A DNA stretch of 64,000 nt from Straminergon stramineum (taxonomy: Eukaryota; Streptophyta; Bryopsida; Hypnales; Calliergonaceae): the NCBI GenBank assembly GCA_963920665.1, contig OY987265.1, forward strand, positions 45,079,001 to 45,143,000. Reading direction: 5' to 3'. The notes under the pieces are model-generated. The model worked only from the letters and a program-made list of their open reading frames with translations. It had not been told where the DNA came from and ran no database searches. Shown here in pieces: positions 11,301 through 20,689 of the stretch (its first letter is position 1; each line of letters starts with the position of its first letter). The position numbers and the translations under genes were made by a program.

Positions 11301-12406
11301 GTAGTCATCCATTGCCCGATGCAGTGACACAAAGTTCATCGGAATGCACTGCAGTACTGCATGGCTTACGACCATGCCAGTTCGTAAGGGTGAAGTAGCA
11401 AACTTTGAGAAGAGAGGATGAACGTACCTTTCAGCCCGGCAAGTGTTGGTCATAGACGGAAGACGCTGATGCACCTGCTCAGGTTTCACATTCCGGGGAA
11501 GAATGTCCTGTCCATCTCCGAATAGCTGTAAGACTGGCTTATTGTCGTCGTTGACATCCAAGTACTTCGAAATTGCCTCTTCCTGGACGACCTCAGCGAG
11601 TGGTCTATTTTGCGCTTCGGCAATCCTTGCCAACCACGTCTTCACACGTTGGGCATATTGTTTCCGCTGTCCCAAATTGGTTTCAGCAGCGAAGCCTGCC
11701 CAATTGATGGCATGGCCTTGTGTCTGCAGAGTCCACCCCATGGCCAACTCCTTCCCTACATGAGTGCTAGAGTGCGTCTTTTGGTAAATCCGGCAATACA
11801 ATGACTCCACCTCTTTCCGCAAAGCGGGAGTCAACCTTTCTGTGATAAGGAACCCATTCCGCCCCTTCTCTTCGCCAAACAAGGCCTGCACATCAGCTAG
11901 GGGCACGTCTTTATCCATGCAAAGCCTATGCGGATTCTGTCCATCTTGGGAGAGCTTGCATGAAGTGTGGAAAATGTCTTCCGGCATGGCTGTGGGAGGG
12001 CACTTGGATGGGTGGCTGAGGAGATTGAGCTGGTGGCGGCATTCGTCCTCCGTGTACTCTCTGTCAGTGGGGGCAAGTTTCTTGCGCTTGGCCGGTTTCC
12101 TCTTCGGCTGCTGCTCCAAGGCTTCGCTATCTGAAGCGTCGTCACTACTTCCTGAGGATGGGGATGGCAAAGCTACCCGCTTATGCTTCTTCTTTGGACT
12201 AGGTCCTGCCCTTCCACCCTTTTTGTTACTGTTGCTTCCACCTTCTCCTACAGTAAAAGCCCCACCGAGCCCCCCTTTGTTCAAGTCAGACTGAACTGGA
12301 CGTGATGCTGTTCTTCTCTTCCCCTTCTTCTCGTATGTAATGGCATTGCCGTCGTCAGCGCCACTGCTGTCCTCGGCACGTGCATGCTGAGTTGGTTGAG
12401 GTCGGC
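8319..12406 (-). CDS. Spliced four-exon transposon gene with coiled coil and RING-like Cys/His cluster
   Basis: Exons on - are 12406-11428, 10498-9780, 9428-8752 and 8558-8319 (TAG stop). Donors (GTACGT, GTACGT, GTATGT) and acceptors (CGCAG, TGCAG, TGCAG) fit, and the phases agree across all three junctions, giving about 870 codons. Exon 1 is basic and low-complexity at first (KKKHKR, then PSPSSGSSDDASDSE), then ordered. Exon 2 begins with a heptad-rich coiled coil (KLECDVEALQTKADS), then a zinc-binding-like cluster: VCACRHVYHPWCAAQWF and LCAHSNCGVVHPMW. I remember similar C..H.YHPWC proteins as uncharacterised products in bryophyte-grade genomes. Exons 3 and 4 are Ser/Thr/Asp-rich and probably disordered. 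The reading frame has no Met near the start of exon 1 and a stop just upstream, so a 5' exon is missing. Function unknown; a DNA- or ubiquitin-related accessory role would be speculation. Confidence 0.68.
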
Positions 12407-13700
12407 CTCAGTTATCCACCGTCGTACTCTTCATTTTCGCCATTGCGCACACTGCTTTCAGCTGTGTACATGCAGAAAACATGCAATTGGCAGCTTAATG
12501 TCACATTCAGTAGTTCCTATAGTACTTATGTAAGACTAGATGTATGCCATAGTACTAATGCAGTACTAAATGGAGTCTGTAGGACGGAGCGGAAGTTGTA
12601 GAGGACTGCACAGTCCGCACAGAGGGACGACGACTATACGTGCAAGACCCGCAAGGAAAGAAGCTCAAGTGCTGGGAGAAAAAATGCTAGGTCAATTCAA
12701 TAACAGAAATGAATGTGGCTGCCTACGAGGAAGGATAATTGAACAAGAAGGGGAAGGCTGGACGCCGGACGGGAAACAACTTGCATCACGAGGCGCGCTA
12801 CACCACCCTAGCACAAACTGCCCTAAGTGACAGTAGGTGCATCGATTTCAAGCGTGAATTGATAATGCAGGTGAAACTTGAACCCTATGTCGTAGTTAAT
12901 CTAGAGAAGCTGGAATTGGACAGGAAAGCAATCAACAAGTACATCCACAAGCGACATTTCATATCATTGAACCCTGAACCCTAACATGCTACGCTTTAAC
13001 CCCATGAGAGAACGAAGCTATGCTGATGGGGCAAGAACTTCTGCCAACAGATGACGACCCAAAACCCGGATTCCTAATGGAATTGATAATGGAATTCAAA
13101 ACAGAAGTATGAAAGTGTCACTGACCTACGCAGCCGTCCAAAACTGTGATTTGTAGTGCCCTCGCAGCAACAGCGACTGTAGTAGACGCACGCCTTGACA
13201 ACCTCCACCAATCAGCGAACTCCACATTGATCCACTCCGTGAACTTCATGAATTGTATGCACTGTCTCTCAGTCGTCTGAACCGCCCTTCACACCACAAC
13301 TACGGATACACAATGTCGGGCAAGAACAGCAACAGAAGCCTCGCGGTCAACACTCTTGCGATGAAACGGTCAGATTGGGAGGCGGTTGGGAGCGCGATGA
13401 TTATCGAGCACGGGCTACGTCGACAACATAGAATTCTGCATTTCGCAGGAAACCCTAGGTAATCGTGTTTGGCGAATTAAAGTAGAACACCAAATTGAAG
13501 GAGAAGACGGAATTGCAGATGACGGGGACTGTCCCAAAACATCATCCTTCCCTGACATCTCCTATTGTCATCCACTACCATGCGTCCACGTGTCTTCCCA
13601 GTATTTCATCTCGATTCCAATCGACGGTCCACGTTTCATCTCCCGTACCCTTCATAGTACTCGCAGGACTCGTAGTACTAATAGGACTGACGCAGCGAAA
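12407..13700. other. Right-hand non-coding part of the large transposon
   Basis: No gene could be supported. Short + frames (12570-12830, 12739-12984, 13253-13462, 13495-13848) lack recognisable motifs. AGTACT occurs at 12531, 12551, 12562, 13656 and 13674, together with AGGACT/AGTCCT. A missing 5' exon of the minus-strand gene (8319-12406) may lie here. Confidence 0.4.
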
Positions 13701-13704
13701 ACCG

Positions 13705-13744
13705 AAAACGCAACAAATAGGACAAGTGTTTCTTGCAATCACCC
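13705..13744. repeat. Right terminal inverted repeat of the large transposon
   Basis: The sequence AACGCAACAAATAGGAC, GTGTTTCTTGC, AATCACCC matches the right end of the MITE at 52580-52619 with about one mismatch in 40 bases, and is the reverse complement of that MITE's left end at 51898. Immediately outside is TAAT, a plausible 4-base target duplication. Confidence 0.75.
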
Positions 13745-14460
13745 TAATAGTCAGAAGTCTTTCCGAACGGTCAACTGCCCAAACTTGTGATGGGAAATTT
13801 TTAGAAATTCCCCACGTGGCAGTAAATTCCCACCAGAAATTATTTTAGCTTCTTTTATGTCAATAAGCTATCTCGACAAGTTTCAAGACATTCCAATAGT
13901 TAGAAGTACTCGAACCTACAAGATTTCCCAACAATTAACGGAATTTAAAGTCCATAGCGAAGTTGACCTGCGGTGCAAGAGCATACAAAAGCAAAATGGG
14001 TCTCAAGATAGGTCTTTTTTCACACACACACACACACACACACACACCGTACCTACTTAGGAGCCTAGGCTAATTACTTTTGCTAGAAAAATCACCCCCC
14101 CAAAGTTGGGATTTTTTCCGATTTTAGCATTAAGTTGGCACTAGGTTTCGTTGTGAGTTTGAAGATAGAAAAGGGGGAGTTCCTCTACTCTAAAAATAGC
14201 CTTTTAAAGCCAATGGCACTGTTACAAACCTCTCACAATAGACTCCAACTAATGACACAAAATATACTCATTAACAAAATGTTTTACAAAGAACTCAAAC
14301 CACCCGACCATAGAGAGAGATCAATCTCAAAAAGATAGTCTCCTCACCCCCGAGCTCTTCTTATATACTAGAGACTATCAATAAAGACTATTGGTCTTTA
14401 AAATAGACTAAGACCTCTTTTCTATCTTTAAACTTCTTTTCTATCTTTAGCTTTCTATTC
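13745..14460. other. Gene-free DNA to the right of the transposon
   Basis: Composition drops back towards AT-rich. It contains a (CA)n microsatellite at 14021-14047 and polypyrimidine-rich DNA. No coding signal seen. Confidence 0.4.
14021..14047. repeat. (CA)n microsatellite
   Basis: An uninterrupted run of about 13 CA units. Confidence 0.95.
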
Positions 14461-14552
14461 TTGGTTCCATCTAGAACCATCCATTAAAGTAAAGGTCTTA
14501 GTTGTACTTCTCTAGATCATATTTCATGCAATCTATTTCTTATCCACATCTT

Positions 14553-14795
14553 GATCTTCTACTTGGAGTTATCTAACTCCAAGTTCCATCACACTTATCA
14601 TCCTTTGGGAATTGTCTAAATCCAGTGCACTAATCATCCAAATGGAGTTGTCTAACTCCACTACATAAATCCATCATTTGGAGATATCTATCTCCAAGCA
14701 ATCCAGTGTCCTTGTCATCCAATTGGAGTTGTTTGACTCCAGCACACAAATCCACCATTTGGAGAAATCTATCTCTAAGCAATCTCTGCTTGTCT
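14553..14795. repeat. Array of six short hairpin palindromes
   Basis: Six imperfect palindromes with the form TTGGAGTT-N4-AACTCCAA occur at about 14559, 14603, 14641, 14676, 14720 and 14756. Two stem types alternate (GGAGTT..AACTCC and GGAGATAT..ATCTCC). Flanks such as AATCCAGTG and CACAAATCCA also recur, so the array looks like decayed tandem copies of a ~80-base dimer. Confidence 0.7.
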
Positions 14796-15087
14796 ACTAG
14801 TGCACATTTCATCATGGATTAGTTATCCATCAATGCATTGATCCATCAAAGGTCACGACATGAAAATCATGACACAATCATCAAACTTATCTCATCCATC
14901 AATGCATTCATCCATCAAAGAGTTGTGACAAGGGTCATGATAGGTGCAATCCGTTTGCAATTCGGAGTTAATCTCCCAAAGTTAGCTTAGCGGGCCAGTA
15001 TAGGATGAAAACCTTGAGTTTGGATGAAAATCCACGAAGATAAGGGTAACTTAGATGAACGAGAGGAGGTGGGTGCCCGAGAAAGAG

Positions 15088-15095
15088 TATAAAAG
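15088..15095 (+). promoter_or_regulatory. TATA box of LTR-like segment
   Basis: TATAAAAG is followed 20-35 bases later by a CT-rich stretch, as in plant LTR promoters. Confidence 0.45.
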
Positions 15096-15587
15096 GGCAC
15101 CCCTTCTCTCTCACCACCCTTTTTTGTGTAATTGGATCTGTTAGGTACAATTTATATTGGAAATTGTGGCATTTTAGCTACAAGCCTTGCAATGGTGTTT
15201 TTTAGGCACTTTTGGCCGTTGTTGTTGTTTTTTGAGCTTGCAAGGTCTTTGTGGGTCCCTTGCATCTTGAATGTACGTAGTACTAACCCTTCCAAGTTTG
15301 AACTTGGAGTCTTTTCTAACTTACCGTGGTACTAGAAGTTGTGTGTGTTTATCTTTGAGAGATCCTTTTGTCACTCTCCTTGCTTTGTTGTGTACTAATT
15401 CTAAAGTAACCCCCCATATGACTGGCGATGCCACTTTGGGGGCCTTTAGTTCAAGTCAATATTAATATTAACCCTGTGTAGCTAGTTTTTTGAGTGTCTA
15501 AGGTCCCTTCCTTTTGTCCCTAACATTGACGTGGTATTCCTTGGTGAGAGATATAAGGGTCTGAGGGTAGTAGGTTCTGCCTGCACA

Positions 15588-15775
15588 ACGAAGCTTTGAA
15601 CCCCCAAAGGATAAAAAGTCTCAATGGTGTGTTAAAAAGGGGAACATCGGCGAAGCTTTGAACCCCTGTGGGATAAAAAGTTTTAGCGGTGTATTAAAAG
15701 AGGGAACAACGGCGAAGCTTTGACCCCCCTTGGGATGAAAAGTCTTCGCAATGCATTAAAACCACCTCACGAGAG
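15588..15775. repeat. Three 62-base tandem repeats
   Basis: CGAAGCTTTGAACCCC recurs at about 15589, 15651 and 15713 (the third copy reads GACCCC), each followed by GGATAAAAAGT (GATGAAAAGT in copy 3), a GTGTATTAAAA-like segment and GGGAACA. The period is 62 bases. Confidence 0.85.
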
Positions 15776-16639
15776 AACCATGAGACCACATGGTCCCTCT
15801 CCTTAGAAGGTTTAGTTCCCAAAACTTGTTGGGAACAAACCAAGGTTTAGGTCCCGAAAAGTAGGAATTAGAGTTTAGCAAGAGAGTGAGGAGTGACTAA
15901 CATGAGATAGGAAGGGGCCTTTGTCTCTATGAGCCTAACCCACCACCTACTAGTATAGACATGACCACCAAGCCTCCCATAGGAAGTAGCACCAAAATTT
16001 GCCAAAGAAAAGGTCACAACCAGTACCCTAGCTAGACCAACACCCTAGTCCAACACCCCAATACTTGGGAGGGGGCCAGGGCGAGTACCATTGGTAGGTC
16101 AACACGTTAGAACCGGGCATAGGGAAGATTAAGGTTAGCGCATTGGGCTCTAGGGGGGGTAGGTTACAGTATCAAGCTAGGTAGGTCGGGATTATAGTAT
16201 CGATGTTGGGGGGTCGGAGTTACAAGAAGGGCCTAGGAAGTCGGGGTGTTACAGTAAGGGCTCTGGGGGGTTCAGGGTCACAATAAGGGCTCTGGGAGTT
16301 GGGGTTACAATATAAAGGCTGGAGGTTGGGGGTTCTATAGCAGCTACTGGAGAGAGGAGGGATTAGGGAAAAGAGGAGGGGGAAGAAGCAGAGTGTGGCC
16401 CTTGCACTAATACCATAAACGGAGCAGGGAATCCAACACCCCCTCTCCTACAACCAACACAAGGACAAGAAGGACAAACAAAATTGAGATGGTGAAAGGC
16501 CGGAAGAATGGGAGAATGATGAAGGGGAAGGCAATTTTCAAGAAGGTGGGAAGAGTAGATAAGGTAGGGGTGAAATCCTCAAAGACTTACTTAAGCCCTT
16601 AGATTAGAGTTAGGTAATTCCCATGAGATTAAGTATGAG
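15776..16639. other. Gene-free retroelement-like internal DNA
   Basis: No open frame of note. It includes a degenerate G-rich minisatellite from about 16150 to 16345, with repeats of the form GGG-TTACAGTA-AGGGCTCTGG. It may be the decayed interior of an LTR element. Confidence 0.35.
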
Positions 16640-16710
16640 ACATAAGAACATAAGATGTAAGATGTAGGACGTAAGACATAGGACGTTAGACGTAGGACGT
16701 AAGAAGTAGC
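16640..16710. repeat. Short tandem array, 7-11 base units
   Basis: Units of the type GTAGGACGTAAGA / ACATAAGATGT recur about seven times. Confidence 0.7.
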
Positions 16711-17461
16711 TCAACTTGGAGGATATGACGCGCCCTTAGGAATAGCCTCATAGGTAGAGGTGGGGTTATTTGGGCACCATAGTACGTAGGGAGAATAGAG
16801 TAGAAAGAAAAGAAGGAAGGAGGAAAGAAATAGGATAAAGCCAACAATTAAACCTTTGTGTTAAATTATCTTATGATTAGAACAGTGGTTCATTGTATCA
16901 CGGCACATGAGTTCATGGCGGAGGAGGGAGAGCATCCGGTAGGCACGATCAGCAACTCAAGTTTTGAGGTATGAATTAAACATTTCCAAACTTTCCTTAG
17001 GTCCCTAATTAGAGATTAGTAACTTAGGCCGAGGCCTACCCCTAAGTCAGACCCTTAGGATTGTAGGTCATATCATTTCAAGGGACATAAACTTAAAGAG
17101 GAAGGCCGTAGCTTTTCCAAACCCTAAGGCACGCCCAAATCAGGCCAAAATGATAAAGTTATCGCTGGATGAAGATTAGGGTCAAATTGGATGAAGAATA
17201 GGTAAATTCCGGATTTGATAGAGTATTAAGTAGATTAGGGGGAGGCTACCAATTAGGGTCCAGGGCTGAAGAGAGAAGTTAATTCCGAATTATAGGTTAG
17301 GAGAAATTAGCGGATGAAGTTTAGGAAAGGCTTGGATGAAAATTTCGTAGGAACCCCTGATCAGGGCCCAACTTCAGATCTAGATATTATCAATTCCTAT
17401 GAACCATCCCTAAAAATTTTGGATCTTTCTGAATTGGGGAGCTAGGTGCAATCAATGGATG
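16711..17461. other. Gene-free repeat-rich DNA
   Basis: No coding signal. There are repeated short GGATGAA phrases and purine-rich runs. Confidence 0.35.
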
Positions 17462-17836
17462 AAGTTTGAATAACGAAGTAGCAGTCAAACTTCATCCACC
17501 CATAACTTTGGCTAGGAAGGTCGGATAGAGTCGAGTTTTATGTTTTTAGAAATCGCACAAGATGAACTAGAGGTTTCTTAGGTTAGTTCTTCCTTGGCGT
17601 AGGTTCCATCCAGATCATACAACAAGCCATCCATTCAGTCGGCCAAAACATTGGAAGTGGATTAAGCGAATCTTGCAAATTTGGGGTCACTTAGGCACTT
17701 AGTAAGAAGATCCATTTCTTGGAAGTCACAATGGACCACGCTTAGACACCCAAAGGTAGGAGTCACTTAGCCAAAATCTAGAACCTGATTGTGTTCGTGA
17801 ATTACTAAGGGTGGATAATTTGGTGCTCACAAGTAG
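17462..17836 (+). repeat. Direct repeat, copy 1
   Basis: This segment is matched by 22190-22576 in the same orientation. Shared landmarks in order are TCAAACTTCATCCA, CATAACTTTGG / CATAACATTAG, ATTCTTGGAAG / ATTGCTTGGAAG, GCTTAGACACC, GTAGGAGT, and GGGTGG.TAATTTGGTGCTC / GGGTGGGTAAATTAGTGCTC. The two copies flank the SWIM-domain pseudogene. Confidence 0.7.
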
Positions 17837-17844
17837 GTAGGTAA

Positions 17845-20495
17845 CACAAGCACTCTGTTTCATGTTGGACACATTCCTCCAAAAGAATCTACTTTAGCTC
17901 TCAAGGTTTGTAAAGTATCTCCTTCTTGTATTAATTTTTACAAGGGCAAAATTTATTATGTCTCTAGTGGCCTAAACATGACAAAAGCTTGCATTCATCT
18001 AGGTAGTCATATGCACCCTATTGCAAATGTTCTATATAGAGAGTACCTAGACACCATATCAAGTCTTATTGCACAAGAGGTGGATAAGACACCTACTGCT
18101 GAAGTATCAACCATTGCTTTAGCAACTAGCAAGGAATTCCTAGACACATTTCTCATCCACATAGGTGATGGACCTCAAGAGATGCTTCAGGGTAAGACTC
18201 TAGATGATGTTATGGATAAGTTTCAAATCTTGAGCTCTCTAAATGTTTGAAATATCATTGCTCCTTTTCGTAGTAGCAAGAATGAAGGGGAAGAGGTTGA
18301 CCGTCTATTTGCAATGAAGAAACAAGCAAAGATTGAATTCATTTACGACAACATATTTCCTAGACAAGGACAAGAGAAAGTATACCTTTCCAAAATACTA
18401 GTCAACGGACCTGGAAGCAATGTAGATCTTCTTCAAAAAATGAAACCAAGTAGAGATCTTAAGAACTGTTGGATCATGTGTGACCATGTCAAACGTGTGA
18501 AGAATTGGACCACTATTGCCTGTCATATTTACAATTCTATCTATTGCAAGGTCATGACTATTGCAGTGTGCAATATGCAATCAGATGGCACTGAAAGACA
18601 AGTCATCACGTGGAGATGTCTCAACAAAATAATGGAGAAAAATGGTGTGCCTCACCCAAATTTCAAAGGCTTCATGCCAGACTATGCTAAAGCCAATTGG
18701 AATGTTGTTTGAATTATTTATGGCTCTGGCAATCTGTCCATCAAGATGGACCATTGCGAACACACATGCCTCTTTCATAGGGATACATCAATGAAGCAAC
18801 ATATGGAGAGGCTCATCAAATGAGAGTTCCAAAGTCAACACATGAAGCTCTGTAGAGACTACAAAGATACAAAGAATTTAGAAGAAGCAAAGAGTAGATA
18901 CTTATAGATCAAGGCATGGTCGTACTCCTCTAATGCAACAACAGTGGAATCTCTTTGCAAACTTGAGTTGTAGTTGGCATTTTGGCACTTCAGATATCGT
19001 CACTAGGGTGATATTATGGAAATTGTAAGTATTCAAAACTTTTGCCTTTTAATTCATATTGTAATGGGAATTGTGTTGAATGCTACTTTCATCAATTCTA
19101 GCTAATACTGCAATTTCTCAAGATCTATCATTGGAAGAGTTGGTAGATATCTCGTCTTGCAACCTCTCAAAAACCATTCACAAGAAGTGGCTTCAAGCTT
19201 TTGGGAAACATGGCACAAATTTACATGTGGCAACATGCAATGATTGGGTTCAAGCTTTTATGTAGATGACAAACTATCCGATATATCTCAATGGCAGCCC
19301 CTCGGGATTTGGACCATCTTGTCATGACTTGAAACTAAAGAGAGTAGTGGCTTTAATGGATGGCAAGAAAATCACGGATGGCCTCTATAGCATGCCTGGT
19401 GTTGAAGATGTTTGTTCCAAAATTCCCCACTTAGAAGGAGAGGAAGTTTTTGGTTCATCAAAGCGGAAGCTTGACCTACCCATTGGTTCTGAAGGTGATT
19501 CACATTGCCCAGACAAGGTACACTTCTCACATCCACAAGTGCAAATCAAATGTACCAAAATTCTAGTTTCCAATATAGTAGATGCAACTCTACCATCAAC
19601 AGATGTGAAGCACGTTTTAGAGACAAATTGTGACACCTCCGAATGGCACATTGCCTGTATTTTTGTGAAGTCAAGGAGAAAGTGCCACGCCCTTCAAGCC
19701 CAAACAGAATTGAAGTACTCAATGTTCATAGCTAGGGGCTTGAAAGCCACTACTGCTCCAACATATAAGGGCTAGAAGCGTGAATTCGAAGGCTTGAGAG
19801 TAGAAATAGACAAGTTTTGGTTTTGTCCAGATGACATCCAACATTGTGTGATGGGTTCAAAAAGGTCTCACGTTCTTAGTTGGCCCCAAATTCATGATCT
19901 ATAGCTTATGCTTGTTGGTACAAAGCTTACTGCTAAAGAAATTATACTTTTTGAAGAAGCAGGGTTCCACCTCTTAGAACGACCATCCTTATCTCCACGG
20001 TGCCTATTTACATCCTCTAAACGTTTTGAACCGCTACTTTGGACTCACCCAAGACCGTCTCATGCTGATAAACCTCCATATATTCGCAATAGAAAAGCCA
20101 TTTGTAGGAACGAGAAGGCACCCCCAAATGATCACAACAACCAATGGGAAAGTGCCTGAGATGTGACAAGAACAATTCTTGGAGTAAATATCTTGCCATA
20201 CCTAGGACTTGGAGTTGTCATCACCCTACAATCTAGTGTAGAACCTCACCACATAGTATATCACATCACTCTTTGTAATTTTCATACTTACACATGCCTA
20301 CACTTCGCTAGTATGGCATCTGCATCCCTTGGGAAGCGAGGGAAATATGTCAATTGCAAACATCTATATTATATTTTTCATTTTTTGTGCAAGGTGGACT
20401 TTAAGAAGAACAAGTTGATTCACACCCCAAGTCTGAGCATGGATGAAATGATGATACTTCTTAAACACACATGGATGATTAAAAGTAATGTCTAG
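17845..20495 (+). pseudogene. SWIM-domain transposon protein, decayed
   Basis: One protein can be followed through two frames separated by a probable intron at about 19026-19100 (donor GTAAGT, acceptor TTCTAG). Landmarks in order are KIYYVSSGL..KACIHLGSH, FIYDNIFP.QGQEKVYLSK, KNCWIMCDHVKRVKNWTT, SCNLSKTIHKKWLQ, GSSKRKLDLP..SHCPDKV, FWFCPDD, EAGFHLLERPSLSPRCLF, and a C-terminal CxC...CKH cluster (YTCLHF to GKRGKYVNCKHLYYIF) that fits a SWIM zinc finger. I recognise the family from uncharacterised plant transposon proteins, possibly Mutator-related. The frame has about ten internal stops, including TGA at 18248 and 18710 and TAG at 19263, mostly explicable as CGA to TGA, CAG to TAG or TGG to TAG. 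No open frame survives, so it is dead. Confidence 0.72.
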
Positions 20496-20499
20496 TATT

Positions 20500-20683
20500 C
20501 ACTACAAGAAATTCTTGTTCTTCAATTTGATGTATTTTTGTTAGAAAACACAAAACTACGTTGGAAAAAAAGCAATTTTGATGTTTTTTGACTAAAAAAT
20601 TGCAAAACTGCATTTTCTCCAACATAGTTTTGTATTTTCTAACAAAAACACATCATGTTGATGAACAAGAATTTCTTCTAGTG
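20500..20683. mobile_element. CACTA-type MITE
   Basis: The 184-base element starts CACTACAAGAA and ends TTCTTCTAGTG. About 65-75 bases at each end are inverted complements (for example TGTATTTTTGTTAGAAAA on the left, TTTTCTAACAAAAACACA on the right). A 3-base ATT lies on both sides, which is the usual CACTA target duplication length. It inserted four bases after the last stop of the SWIM pseudogene. Confidence 0.88.
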
Positions 20684-20689
20684 ATTGCA

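Larger units (their letters stand above)
1..13744. mobile_element. Large GC-rich DNA transposon with cargo genes; left end off-window
   Basis: The block is clearly richer in G+C than the AT-rich DNA to its right. Its right end at about 13705-13744 reads inward-to-outward as CAACAAATAGGAC, then GTGTTTCTTGC, then AATCACCC, which is the terminal inverted repeat of the MITE at 51898-52619. Its left ~400 bases resemble that MITE's left half at matching spacing (for example TTTTTAGTACTATT at 142-155 and at 52118-52131; GTTGTC..AATGG.CACTTTT at 358-379 against 52333-52355). By that spacing the left terminus should lie roughly 90 bases before the window. Inside are a transposase gene, a SET-domain gene and a RING-like gene, whose introns all share the AGTACT motif. 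The likely 4-base target duplication is TAAT on the right; the left copy cannot be seen. I infer an autonomous or formerly autonomous element of about 13.8 kb. The alternative is several nested insertions. Confidence 0.62.
14461..15528 (+). mobile_element. LTR-like segment with promoter
   Basis: Features of a plant LTR are present: a hairpin array, a TATAAAAG box at 15088-15095 followed by a CT-rich stretch, and a possible LTR end CCTAACA at about 15521 followed by TTGACGTGGTATTCC, a candidate primer-binding region. I could not find the partner LTR or a gag-pol frame, so this may be a solo or truncated LTR. Confidence 0.35.

Noticed and set aside
11503..12294. Open frames on + at 11503-12294
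   Set aside because: Antisense of the long minus-strand exon 12406-11428; no recognisable domain.
12960..12985. Telomere-like CCCTGAACCCTAA
   Set aside because: Only two imperfect units, inside the transposon's spacer; not a telomeric array.
1..13744. Integrated giant virus or other viral island
   Set aside because: The GC-rich block has spliced genes, a transposase and MITE-like termini, and no capsid, polymerase or packaging protein was recognised.
15776..16710. CRISPR-like array
   Set aside because: The repeats are degenerate minisatellites without constant repeat/spacer structure, in a eukaryotic genome.
13745..17840. Complete LTR retrotransposon
   Set aside because: An LTR-like promoter and a possible primer site exist, but no gag, protease, reverse transcriptase or integrase sequence and no matching second LTR was found.
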